A stretch of 5,378 nt of DNA, from the NCBI GenBank assembly GCA_025363505.1, contig JANYDV010000294.1:1-5378 (forward strand), written 5' to 3'. The notes under the pieces are model-generated. The model ran no database searches. It saw nothing but the letters and a program-made list of their open reading frames with translations, and was not told the origin of the DNA. Positions 1 to 5,213 of the stretch are shown in pieces (position 1 is the stretch's first letter; each line of letters begins with the position of its first letter). The stretch is from Bacteroidota bacterium (GTDB taxonomy: Bacteria; Bacteroidota; Ignavibacteria; Palsa-1295). A program made the position numbers and the translations under genes.

Positions 1-442
1 CATTGATTGCTGATGGAAATGTGCTTGTCCAAGTCGGAGCACCGGCAGCGCCAGAGACCAACAACTGACCAAGTGTACCAGCTGCTGGCTGATAGTTGAG
101 CTTTGTACCATCGCTGTAAGCGATTGTTCCGGCTGCGCCAACAACTGTGTTTCCTGTACCGCCATTGGTGACGTTCAATGTACCTGTGACATCACCGGTG
201 TTAAGACCGATAGCGGCAAGTGACATTAAACCGGCAGCATCACTCTTGAAGATACCGACTGCTGGCTGTGGCCATGTGAAGGTACCGGTGCCGAGTGCGG
301 CGCCTGCAGTGATTGATACTGAGTGTGTCGCATCATTGTACATTCTGAACGTCTTTGCAGTTGTTGCTGGCTGAGCCACTACATTTCCTGCGAACGCTAA
401 GACAACAAGTCCTGCGAGAAGTGATTGTTTGAATTGCTTCAT
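1..442 (-). CDS. Exported modular surface/fibre-like protein, 3' end beyond the window
   Basis: The start is the ATG at 442, and 147 codons run open to the window edge, so the C-terminus is missing. The first 23 or so residues form a clear signal peptide (MKQFKQ, then a hydrophobic stretch, then VVA-Q), which puts the protein outside the inner membrane. The mature part is rich in Gly, Ala, Thr and Asn. It contains a GDVTG...NGGTG block (about residues 86-100) followed by AYSDGTKL and a G-QLLVSGAAGAPTWTS block (about residues 120-140). Such blocks recur in phage tail fibres and in secreted bacterial fibre or adhesin-like proteins. The gene lies 68 nt downstream of a related exported protein on the same strand, so the two may be co-transcribed. 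There is no Shine-Dalgarno sequence; the leader is T-rich. No enzymatic motif is visible. Calling it a surface fibre is inference, and the exact function is unknown. Confidence 0.75.
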   Translation of the reverse strand, partial: MKQFKQSLLAGLVVLAFAGNVVAQPATTAKTFRMYNDATHSVSITAGAALGTGTFTWPQPAVGIFKSDAAGLMSLAAIGLNTGDVTGTLNVTNGGTGNTVVGAAGTIAYSDGTKLNYQPAAGTLGQLLVSGAAGAPTWTSTFPSAIN

Positions 443-510
443 GTTAATTAAGTGATTGTAGAAATAGAAAAAAAAAGAATCCCGTGAATTAAAAAAAAAA
501 TATTTGTTGC
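443..510 (-). promoter_or_regulatory. T-rich intergenic leader with homopolymer tracts
   Basis: This 68-base gap separates the two exported-protein genes. Read on the minus strand it holds a run of ten T (500-491), then AATTCACGGGATTC, then a run of nine T (476-468), and a purine-poor stretch up to the ATG at 442. There is no GC-rich hairpin that would end the upstream transcript, and no Shine-Dalgarno sequence. The CACGGGATTC core resembles the motif found upstream of the preceding gene. It may be a translational leader or a minor promoter; neither is proven. Confidence 0.4.
477..486 (-). repeat. CACGGGA motif, copy 4 (CACGGGATTC)
   Basis: This is one of four minus-strand copies of a CACGGGA(T/A)(A/T)C motif. 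It ends 34 nt before the start codon of the gene at 442. It lies between the A9 and A10 tracts (plus-strand view) and is directly followed, on the minus strand, by a run of nine T. Its function is unknown. Confidence 0.45.
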
Positions 511-1296
511 TTATGGATTGACTACGATATAAGTAAGCGTACCGGTAGTGGTCGGGTATGCCGCTGAGAAGGTTATGTGAAAGCCACCACCAACAGTCAT
601 ATTATCCATAAAACCTATGATACCCGGTATGTTAGGGTCATTAATGTTAAATTGAATTGCCGCACCTGAAGCAAGATTGGTAAACGGAATGTTCAGCCCC
701 AATGCATTCATAGGGATGGCGACGACACCGGCGTATTTGTTACTGCCGGCTCCTGTAAGATTATTAGCGGTGATATTTCCACCTGTTGAAATGATCGTTC
801 CACCATTACCAACATTGATAGTTACACCAGGCTGAATAGTACCGGTAGTAATCTGGGAAGCAGAAATTGTTGTAGCCGGGGGTAGTGCGGTGCTCCAAGC
901 AGGTCTGTTTGAACCATCAAGTGTCATGATTGCTCCTGCAACAGTTGGTGCATAAGGCGTTGCAACATTCGAATTGTTGCCGACCCAAATATTTCCTGCA
1001 GGTAACGATGGAAGTGAAGCTATACCGGATGACCAGAACATATTCCCTTCGCCATCAGACGTAAGGGTGCTTGTAGGACCCGGCGGTGGAACCGTCGGAA
1101 GTTGCAAGGTATAGGTTGTTGTAAGGGACAGGGGTGCAGTTAAAGTGATCGTTCTGATCGGAGTTGTGCGATTATCCAACATCAAACCACCTGCACCAAA
1201 CACGCGCTGATTAGCCTGTGCTTGAGCTGTAGTTGTGCTCAGAGTCAATGATAGCAATATCAAAGCACAAAGTGGTAAGTACCTTTGAAGGGGCAT
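511..1296 (-). CDS. Exported modular protein with fibre-like repeats and beta-rich C-terminus
   Basis: This is a complete gene of 261 codons. The chosen start is the ATG at 1296 (MPLQRYLPLC...). The frame is open to an ATG at 1350, but only the later start places the hydrophobic segment (about residues 5-20) at the N-terminus as a signal peptide ending in AQA. Residues 60-140 contain repeated blocks of the form G...L..DG....W: STLTSDGEGNMFWSS at about 76-90 and GAIMTLDGSNRPAWST at about 121-136. Between them is GNIWVGNNSNVATP (101-114), a motif common in tail-fibre-like proteins. Residues 160-183 are Gly/Asn/Thr-rich. From about residue 188 a compact hydrophobic domain begins with YAGVVAIP and ends with GGGFHITFS and YIVVNP; it resembles beta-sandwich ends of fibre proteins. 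There are no catalytic motifs, and the only Cys is in the signal peptide. A role as a surface fibre or adhesin is inference. Confidence 0.8.
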   Translation of the reverse strand: MPLQRYLPLCALILLSLTLSTTTAQAQANQRVFGAGGLMLDNRTTPIRTITLTAPLSLTTTYTLQLPTVPPPGPTSTLTSDGEGNMFWSSGIASLPSLPAGNIWVGNNSNVATPYAPTVAGAIMTLDGSNRPAWSTALPPATTISASQITTGTIQPGVTINVGNGGTIISTGGNITANNLTGAGSNKYAGVVAIPMNALGLNIPFTNLASGAAIQFNINDPNIPGIIGFMDNMTVGGGFHITFSAAYPTTTGTLTYIVVNP

Positions 1297-1318
1297 AGTT
1301 ATCCAGTAAAAAAATGTT

Positions 1319-1328
1319 GTTTCCCGTG
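1319..1328 (-). repeat. CACGGGA motif, copy 3 (CACGGGAAAC)
   Basis: This copy ends 22 nt before the ATG of the exported-protein gene at 1296. On the minus strand it is followed by AACA and a run of seven T, the same order (motif, T-run, start codon) as seen before the next gene. It is not a Shine-Dalgarno sequence, being too far from the ATG. Its role is unknown. Confidence 0.45.
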
Positions 1329-1422
1329 TAAATTCGTCTAATACGCACAAGTAAACTCGTACGAATCAAAATCGTGTAGCAACGCGGTCAATCCTAATTA
1401 AATTGAGAGCAATGCAGTAATT

Positions 1423-1432
1423 GTATCCCGTG
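1423..1432 (-). repeat. CACGGGA motif, copy 2 (CACGGGATAC)
   Basis: Identical over ten bases to copy 1 at 1543-1552. On the minus strand it follows, three bases later, the GC-rich hairpin at 1436-1459. Confidence 0.45.
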
Positions 1433-1435
1433 TAT

Positions 1436-1459
1436 GCTCCCTCACTATTGAGTGGGAGC
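1436..1459. other. GC-rich stem-loop in the predicted leader
   Basis: GCTCCC (1436-1441) pairs with GGGAGC (1454-1459), and ACT (1444-1446) with AGT (1451-1453) around an ATTG loop, leaving a two-base bulge. An alternative pairing gives stems of five and four base pairs. It is the strongest hairpin seen in the window. No T-run follows on the minus strand, so it is a poor terminator for the gene below it. On the plus strand only a short TAAAATTT follows. It may be a leader structure in the transcript of the exported-protein genes. Confidence 0.5.
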
Positions 1460-1476
1460 TAAAATTTAACCAAAAA

Positions 1477-1497
1477 ATACATACGAATCGTATGTAT
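1477..1497. promoter_or_regulatory. Perfect 21-bp palindrome, possible operator
   Basis: ATACATACGA (1477-1486) and its exact reverse complement TCGTATGTAT (1488-1497) flank a single central A at 1487. Ten-base perfect arms with a one-base centre fit a binding site for a dimeric regulator better than an RNA hairpin, which would need to open several pairs to form a loop. The 8-mer TACGAATC from its centre (1482-1489) recurs at 1360-1367, where it overlaps an 8-bp palindrome TCGTACGA (1358-1365). The site lies about 70-90 bases downstream of the predicted transcription start. No regulator gene is in the window. Confidence 0.45.
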
Positions 1498-1542
1498 ACG
1501 ATGGCGTCTAATTTGTCGTTGTGGCTTTGTAGAAATAAGCTA

Positions 1543-1552
1543 GTATCCCGTG
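1543..1552 (-). repeat. CACGGGA motif, copy 1 (CACGGGATAC)
   Basis: The furthest upstream of the four copies. It sits about 20 bases downstream of the candidate TATATTTG promoter element, so it would be near the 5' end of the transcript if that promoter is used. Confidence 0.45.
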
Positions 1553-1572
1553 GCAGCTCGTTCTATCTTTTG

Positions 1573-1603
1573 CAAATATACGACAATCTATTTACAAATG
1601 CAA
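1573..1603 (-). promoter_or_regulatory. Candidate Bacteroidota-type promoter (TTG-N20-TATATTTG)
   Basis: On the minus strand, TTG (1603-1601) is followed by 20 bases and then TATATTTG (1580-1573). This matches the known Bacteroidota housekeeping consensus of a -33 TTTG/TTG and a -7 TAnnTTTG. Transcription would begin near 1566 and produce a leader of about 270 nt before the ATG at 1296. The match is by eye only, in AT-rich DNA, so chance is possible. Confidence 0.45.
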
Positions 1604-1791
1604 GCAAATGTCCAATTTTTCTTTTAAAATCTTTACTTATTGGCTGTATTAGAGGACAGAAAGTTATGCACAAATCAACCAATTCGTTATCGATCAACAA
1701 GTTAACTCTTGAGTAAGATTGGATAGAAATACCGACACCAAAAAGTCATTTATAAGAAAAAACAAATATTGAGAACTGCTATATTCTTTGT

Positions 1792-2448
1792 TTAAAAGGT
1801 TTTGTACGTTTCAAATACTTCCCGAGCAGTCCTACCTTTAGTCAATGCTGACATCGTTTGTTGTTCATTTTCGAGTGTCGTTTTCAACAATGAGAAAATC
1901 TCATCAAACCTATCGGAAGGAATCACTACAATGCCGTTGATATCGGAAAATATAATGTCCTGTGGCTTGACTACAACATTTCCAATAGTAATCTTACAGT
2001 TGTAATCAGACATATATCCGCGTTTGCGAATATCCTTTACGCATCGATAACTGCCAAAAACAGGAAAACCAATCTCGGCAATTTGTTCAATATCTCTTAC
2101 ACCACCGTTTACGACTGCCGCTTTTGCCCCATTGGCTTTCGCACGTGTGGACATTAAGCCGCCCCAAAGTGCTGCGTCAATGTCATGCTTACTGGCAACA
2201 AGCACAATCGAATCATTGGGAATAGCATCAACCATTTCGAGGAGGGTATCGATTTCCACGTATTCCTGGGTTGGGATAACTTGACAAGGAAAGGCATAGC
2301 CGGCTATTTTTAGATGCGGATCAAAAATCATAGATTGGATTGAATGATCTAGGACTTGGTTATTAATCCCAAGCTTATCCATCACATCACTGACCAATGG
2401 GGTATAGAGGGTTTCAAGAAATGCAAGGATGTTGCTGTGTTGATCCAT
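1792..2448 (-). CDS. RraA-like class II aldolase/decarboxylase family protein
   Basis: A complete 218-residue protein of the RraA-like / 4-hydroxy-4-methyl-2-oxoglutarate (HMG) aldolase family. Members that are enzymes use a divalent metal to cleave or decarboxylate 2-keto acids to pyruvate. The core is WGGLMSTRAKANGAKAAVVN (95-114) followed by GGVRD, giving the spacing G97-X20-R118-D119 found in active RraA-like aldolases. The family acidic residue three positions after the Asp is Gln122 here. A second conserved block is FSDINGIVVIP (167-177), followed by a long C-terminal helical region. Because Arg-Asp is intact, unlike E. coli RraA where it is Arg-Gln, an enzymatic role is more likely than RNase E inhibition. 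Its ATG overlaps the stop of the isomerase gene by one base (TAATG), implying translational coupling. By context I infer it acts late in uronate breakdown, possibly on KDG or a related 2-keto acid; this is not shown. No terminator was recognised downstream. Confidence 0.85.
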   Translation of the reverse strand: MDQHSNILAFLETLYTPLVSDVMDKLGINNQVLDHSIQSMIFDPHLKIAGYAFPCQVIPTQEYVEIDTLLEMVDAIPNDSIVLVASKHDIDAALWGGLMSTRAKANGAKAAVVNGGVRDIEQIAEIGFPVFGSYRCVKDIRKRGYMSDYNCKITIGNVVVKPQDIIFSDINGIVVIPSDRFDEIFSLLKTTLENEQQTMSALTKGRTAREVFETYKTF

Positions 2449-3242
2449 TATCGTAACCCTGTTGGCATAGTCTCAAATCCTTTTTGGACATTGACATTTG
2501 CAAGCGTACGCCATGTATCATCTTCTAATGAGCATAGCACCCAACAAAAATTAATGGGAAAACCCGGAGCGGCAACATTCGGATGGTACCCTTCGACGAT
2601 CGTCACTGCATCATTTTCAAAAACAGGTTGCGAGAACTCTGGATTCATGAGATCATTATAGATAAATTGTGTACCAAATGCCGGTTGTGGCATATCAAAG
2701 AATAGATAGAGTTCTTCACGAGTGTCTGCGTGCTCGTGTGGGGGCCAGCTGGTCCAATTACCGGGCTTCGACATTGTTACGCCCATTAATAGTCGCGAAC
2801 CTTCGACATTCTCTGCAATCACTTTATGTATATCTCGGTAATATGGCTCAGCACCGACGTGTAGTGTCAGCGAATCACTATTGTTTACCTCGGATTCAAA
2901 GCGCACATATTTCGTGGGGTGCTCGCGATTGGTCGGGGCGGAGGCTTCGACAAGATCACATTGCTCTTCGGTAGTGACTTCAAAATCAGCTCCGCGCATA
3001 ATATAAAGCCCATCAAAACGTGTAAGGGTATAGCTTTCAGAACCAACGATCACCTGTGCAGATCCACTAAGGCAAAGCAGGGTTGTTTCGGCTTCAGGGT
3101 TACGCCCGAATGCACGAGCATTATCTTTATCGAGAATAATTCTCCCTGCTGAAATACATTTGAAATCGGAATTCGCAGGAGTAATAGAAATATGTCTCCC
3201 CTTTTGCGAAGCTGTATTTCTGAAGAGCCAATTTTTTTTCAT
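2448..3242 (-). CDS. KduI/IolB-family sugar-acid isomerase
   Basis: A complete 264-residue cupin-type protein of the KduI/IolB family. KduI isomerises 5-keto-4-deoxyuronate to 2,5-diketo-3-deoxygluconate; IolB isomerises 5-deoxy-glucuronate in inositol breakdown. In the C-terminal cupin, NWTSWPPHEH (162-171) and REELYLFF (175-182) supply His169, His171 and Glu176, and GYHP supplies His220, matching the four metal ligands known in KduI. The HxHx4E spacing is that of KduI, while SWPPHEH, the aromatic-rich EELYLFF and GYHPNVAAPG are closer to IolB. I chose the ATG at 3242 (MKKNWLF) because it aligns with family N-termini and lies 7 nt after the kduD stop. Earlier in-frame ATGs (3278, 3272, 3260) would overlap that gene. 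The neighbouring KduD favours a uronate role. No inositol genes are present in the window. Confidence 0.85.
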   Translation of the reverse strand: MKKNWLFRNTASQKGRHISITPANSDFKCISAGRIILDKDNARAFGRNPEAETTLLCLSGSAQVIVGSESYTLTRFDGLYIMRGADFEVTTEEQCDLVEASAPTNREHPTKYVRFESEVNNSDSLTLHVGAEPYYRDIHKVIAENVEGSRLLMGVTMSKPGNWTSWPPHEHADTREELYLFFDMPQPAFGTQFIYNDLMNPEFSQPVFENDAVTIVEGYHPNVAAPGFPINFCWVLCSLEDDTWRTLANVNVQKGFETMPTGLR

Positions 3243-3249
3243 AGAAAAT

Positions 3250-4014
3250 TTAATACGCATTAAAACCACCATCAACATTCAAAATATGCCCATTGACATA
3301 ATCTGATGCCGCTGATGCAAGAAAGAGAAATGCTCCGGCAAGTTCATCTGGTTTCCCAAATCGTCCGGTGGGTATTCTCGAAAGCAGTTGTTGCATTCTT
3401 TCAGGATTGTTTCGTAAAAGCTCGGTTGCATCGGTTTCGAAATATCCGGGAGCGATAGCATTGACATTTATGCGATATTTCGCCAGTTCGTTTGCCATCG
3501 CTTTGGTGATCTGTGCAACACCACCTTTTGCCGCGGCATAGGCTATAACATTCATCCCACCGGAAAAGGAAAGTAACGATGCGATATTAATAATTTTACC
3601 GCCACCACTATTCTTCATCACCGTTGCAACAGATTGCGACCAATAGAAGACAGCACTGAGATCAGTTTCAATAACAGCATCCCAATCTTCTTTGCTATAT
3701 TCCAAGACAGGACTTCTACGGATGATTCCGGCATTATTAACGAGAATATCTATGGTGCCATAATCTCTGACAATTGTATCAATGACCGTTGCTCGGTCCG
3801 CAGAAGAAGTAACATCAGCCTCAAAGACTATTGTCGTGTAATCTTTGAGTAAGAGTCGAGTTTCTTCGAGTGCGTTCGTATCTCTGCCGATCAGCATAAC
3901 CGTTGCACCTGCAGAAGCGAGTGCTGTTGCGGCGGCACGACCGAGACCACGGCTTGCACCTGTCACCAGTGCAATCTTATGCTCTAAGCTAAAGAGTGTT
4001 TGTAGATATTCCAT
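3250..4014 (-). CDS. kduD: KduD-type short-chain dehydrogenase (2-dehydro-3-deoxy-D-gluconate 5-dehydrogenase)
   Basis: A complete 254-residue classical short-chain dehydrogenase, the same length as E. coli KduD (253). KduD reduces 2,5-diketo-3-deoxygluconate to KDG with NAD(P)H in the cytoplasm. Visible motifs are the cofactor loop TGASRGLG (18-25), NNAGIIRR (93-100), the catalytic Ser146 in INIASLLSF, Tyr159 and Lys163 (YAAAK), and the C-terminal INVNAIAPGY (182-191), IPTGRFG (214-220) and SDYVNGHILNVDGG (237-250). NAG-IRR, INIAS-LSF-GG and SDYVNG are KduD/gluconate 5-dehydrogenase hallmarks. Asp118 replaces the usual catalytic Asn (TDLSAVF); this variant is also known in gluconate 5-dehydrogenases. 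The ATG at 4014 (MEYLQTLFSLEHKIALVTG) matches family N-termini; the open frame up to 4110 would add 32 unrelated residues. It is the first gene of the three-gene operon. Gluconate 5-dehydrogenase is the main alternative function. Confidence 0.88.
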   Translation of the reverse strand: MEYLQTLFSLEHKIALVTGASRGLGRAAATALASAGATVMLIGRDTNALEETRLLLKDYTTIVFEADVTSSADRATVIDTIVRDYGTIDILVNNAGIIRRSPVLEYSKEDWDAVIETDLSAVFYWSQSVATVMKNSGGGKIINIASLLSFSGGMNVIAYAAAKGGVAQITKAMANELAKYRINVNAIAPGYFETDATELLRNNPERMQQLLSRIPTGRFGKPDELAGAFLFLASAASDYVNGHILNVDGGFNAY

Positions 4015-4040
4015 GGTATTGAATTGTCTTCGAAAATACC
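4015..4040 (-). promoter_or_regulatory. Inverted repeat abutting the kduD start codon
   Basis: GGTATT (4015-4020 on the plus strand) and AATACC (4035-4040) form six-base arms around 14 bases. In the kduD transcript the hairpin would end immediately before the ATG at 4014 and enclose GAAGAC, the only purine-rich stretch that could serve as a weak ribosome binding site. It could affect translation or be an operator, but a six-base arm can arise by chance. Confidence 0.25.
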
Positions 4041-4169
4041 ACTTCAGAGTATCTGCCGTTTCATTTTGATGATTTCGGGGCATATTCCTCGACAATAAAT
4101 ATTTAATCATTCAAACTGAACAATCGGAGATACTTTTCTTGTTAGAGGACATCAAATTGCAACAACACA
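4015..4169. promoter_or_regulatory. Divergent intergenic region between kduD and the phosphofructokinase gene
   Basis: These 155 bases must contain the promoters for both the minus-strand operon and the plus-strand pfk gene. AT-rich candidates include AATAAATATTTAATC around 4095-4110, and on the plus strand TACTTTTC (4131-4138), a one-mismatch match to TAnnTTTG but without a TTG at the expected spacing. I cannot assign a promoter with confidence. A TTAGAGGACA run at 4142-4151 contains a purine stretch, but it is about 20 bases from the GTG, too far for a normal ribosome binding site. Confidence 0.5.
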
Positions 4170-5144
4170 GTGTCTGAAATTAAAACCATAGGAATTTTAA
4201 CAGCCGGTGGCGATGCGCCCGGAATGAATGCTTGTATCCGTTCGGTAACTCGCGTGGCTCGTCATCACGATCTTCGGGTCATTGGCGTCAATCACGGATT
4301 TACGGGGCTGATCGAAGGGAATTTCACCGACCTCATCCGTAGTTCGGTTTCGAATATTATTCAGCGTGGAGGCACGATCTTGAAATCTGCCCGCACACCG
4401 GAGTTTGAAACACCTGAAGTCCGCGAAAAAGCGTATGAGGCTGTTCGTGGGGCAGGAATGGATGCGTTAGTGGTGATTGGCGGCGATGGTACTTCGCGTG
4501 CAGGAGCGGCTTTTGGTGATCAATTTGATTTCCCTGTCATTGGCTGCCCGGGCACGATTGACAATGATCTTTGGGGGACAGACTTTACGATCGGCTTCGA
4601 TACTGCAATCAATACGGCTCTCGAAAGCATCGATAAAATTCGTGACACCGCCGATGCGTTTGAACGAACATTTTATATTGAAGTCATGGGACGCACCAGC
4701 GGATTTATAGCACTGGATGTCGGACTCAGCTGCGGGGCGGAGTATATCGCAATCCCGGAAAGTACGACAACGATAGAATCTGTGTTGCAAATTTTTAAGA
4801 ATCAACGTTCTACCAAACGATCAAATATGATTGTCGTTGCCGAGGGCGACGAAACCGGCGGAGCGTTCAAATTGGCAGAATCGGTCAAAGAACAAACCGG
4901 TGTAGATTATCGCGTAACTATTCTGGGGCACGTACAACGCGGCGGTAGCCCAACCGCACGCGACCGTATTCTTGCAAGCAAGCTGGGAGCCGCGGCGATT
5001 GAAGGTCTGCTCGCCGGGAAGCGAGGCGTGATGGTTGGCGAAGAACGAGGTGAGTTTACCTACACCCCGTTCCTCGAAGCATCAAATAGAAAAAAACCAA
5101 TAGACGCCTATATGTTAGAGTTATCGAGTATCTTGGCGCAGTAA
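4170..5144 (+). CDS. pfkA: ATP-dependent 6-phosphofructokinase
   Basis: A complete 324-residue cytoplasmic enzyme that phosphorylates fructose 6-phosphate to fructose 1,6-bisphosphate, the committed step of glycolysis; E. coli PfkA is 320 residues. Motifs in order are GGDAPGMN (13-20), GGDGT (104-108), PGTIDND (127-133, catalytic Asp131), EVMGR (171-175), Glu225 and GHVQRGG (253-259). Gly at the fourth position of GGDGT and Gly in PGTIDND mark the ATP-dependent type; the pyrophosphate type has GGDD and PKTIDND. Positions that bind the ADP/PEP effectors in E. coli appear kept: Arg24, Arg28, Arg57, Arg158 and Glu191, so allosteric control is plausible. The start is GTG at 4170; an in-frame TAG at 4143-4145 leaves no ATG or TTG alternative upstream, and GTG gives the family N-terminus. 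It is transcribed away from the sugar-acid operon. Codon third positions look more GC-rich than in the flanking operon. Confidence 0.95.
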   Translation: MSEIKTIGILTAGGDAPGMNACIRSVTRVARHHDLRVIGVNHGFTGLIEGNFTDLIRSSVSNIIQRGGTILKSARTPEFETPEVREKAYEAVRGAGMDALVVIGGDGTSRAGAAFGDQFDFPVIGCPGTIDNDLWGTDFTIGFDTAINTALESIDKIRDTADAFERTFYIEVMGRTSGFIALDVGLSCGAEYIAIPESTTTIESVLQIFKNQRSTKRSNMIVVAEGDETGGAFKLAESVKEQTGVDYRVTILGHVQRGGSPTARDRILASKLGAAAIEGLLAGKRGVMVGEERGEFTYTPFLEASNRKKPIDAYMLELSSILAQ

Positions 5145-5171
5145 AAATTACAAGTAGTTCTCCCTTGCAGC

Positions 5172-5203
5172 CTAGATTAACCCCAATTTTTTGTATGATC
5201 TAG
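5172..5203 (+). terminator. Weak inverted repeat downstream of pfkA
   Basis: CTAGAT (5172-5177) and ATCTAG (5198-5203) form six-base arms around a 20-base loop, with the only T-run (5187-5192) inside the loop rather than after the stem. This is not a classical intrinsic terminator. It is listed as the nearest structure after the pfkA stop codon. Confidence 0.15.
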
Positions 5204-5213
5204 CATATTAACG

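Larger units (their letters stand above)
1297..1791. other. 495-base non-coding region upstream of the exported-protein genes
   Basis: No convincing gene lies here. It separates the 3' end of the sugar-acid operon from the start of the exported-protein gene, both on the minus strand. From 1791 down to about 1604 it is AT-rich, and I find no GC-rich hairpin followed by a T-run to end the operon. From 1603 down to 1297 it holds a candidate promoter, three CACGGGA-type motifs, a 21-bp palindrome and a stem-loop, which together suggest a long regulated leader. Confidence 0.6.

Noticed and set aside
147..374. Plus-strand open frame opposite the first exported-protein gene
   Set aside because: It is antisense to a coding frame with a clear signal peptide and fibre-like modules, and its own product has no recognisable features.
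1436..1459. Intrinsic terminator
   Set aside because: On the minus strand the stem is followed by ATACACGGG, not a T-run. On the plus strand only a short mixed TAAAATTT follows, and no plus-strand gene lies upstream.
1423..1552. CRISPR-like or tandem array from the CACGGGATAC copies
   Set aside because: The repeats are only ten bases long, the spacings (120, 104 and 842 bases) are irregular, and no cas genes are present.
1649..1658. TTAGAGGACA shared with 4142-4151, and TATTGGCTGT shared between 1638-1647 and 5323-5332
   Set aside because: Several ten-base matches are expected by chance in a window of this length, and the surroundings show no further similarity.
1492..1716. Plus-strand open frame of 74 codons in the intergenic region
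   Set aside because: It starts inside the palindrome, has no ribosome site, no recognisable family features and an AT-driven composition. It also overlaps the promoter and leader elements of the opposite strand.
1792..2448. RNase E activity regulator (true RraA)
   Set aside because: The Arg-Asp pair needed for metal-dependent catalysis is intact, whereas E. coli RraA has Arg-Gln, and the operon context is metabolic.
3243..3278. Longer start for the KduI/IolB-family isomerase
   Set aside because: The added 12 residues come from DNA overlapping the end of kduD, and the ATG at 3242 matches the normal family N-terminus.
4015..4110. 32-residue N-terminal extension of the KduD-type dehydrogenase
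   Set aside because: The extra residues do not resemble family N-termini, and the ATG at 4014 gives the standard length and the usual start before the cofactor-binding motif.
4170..5144. Pyrophosphate-dependent phosphofructokinase
   Set aside because: The diagnostic residues are GGDGT and PGTIDND, the ATP-dependent pattern.
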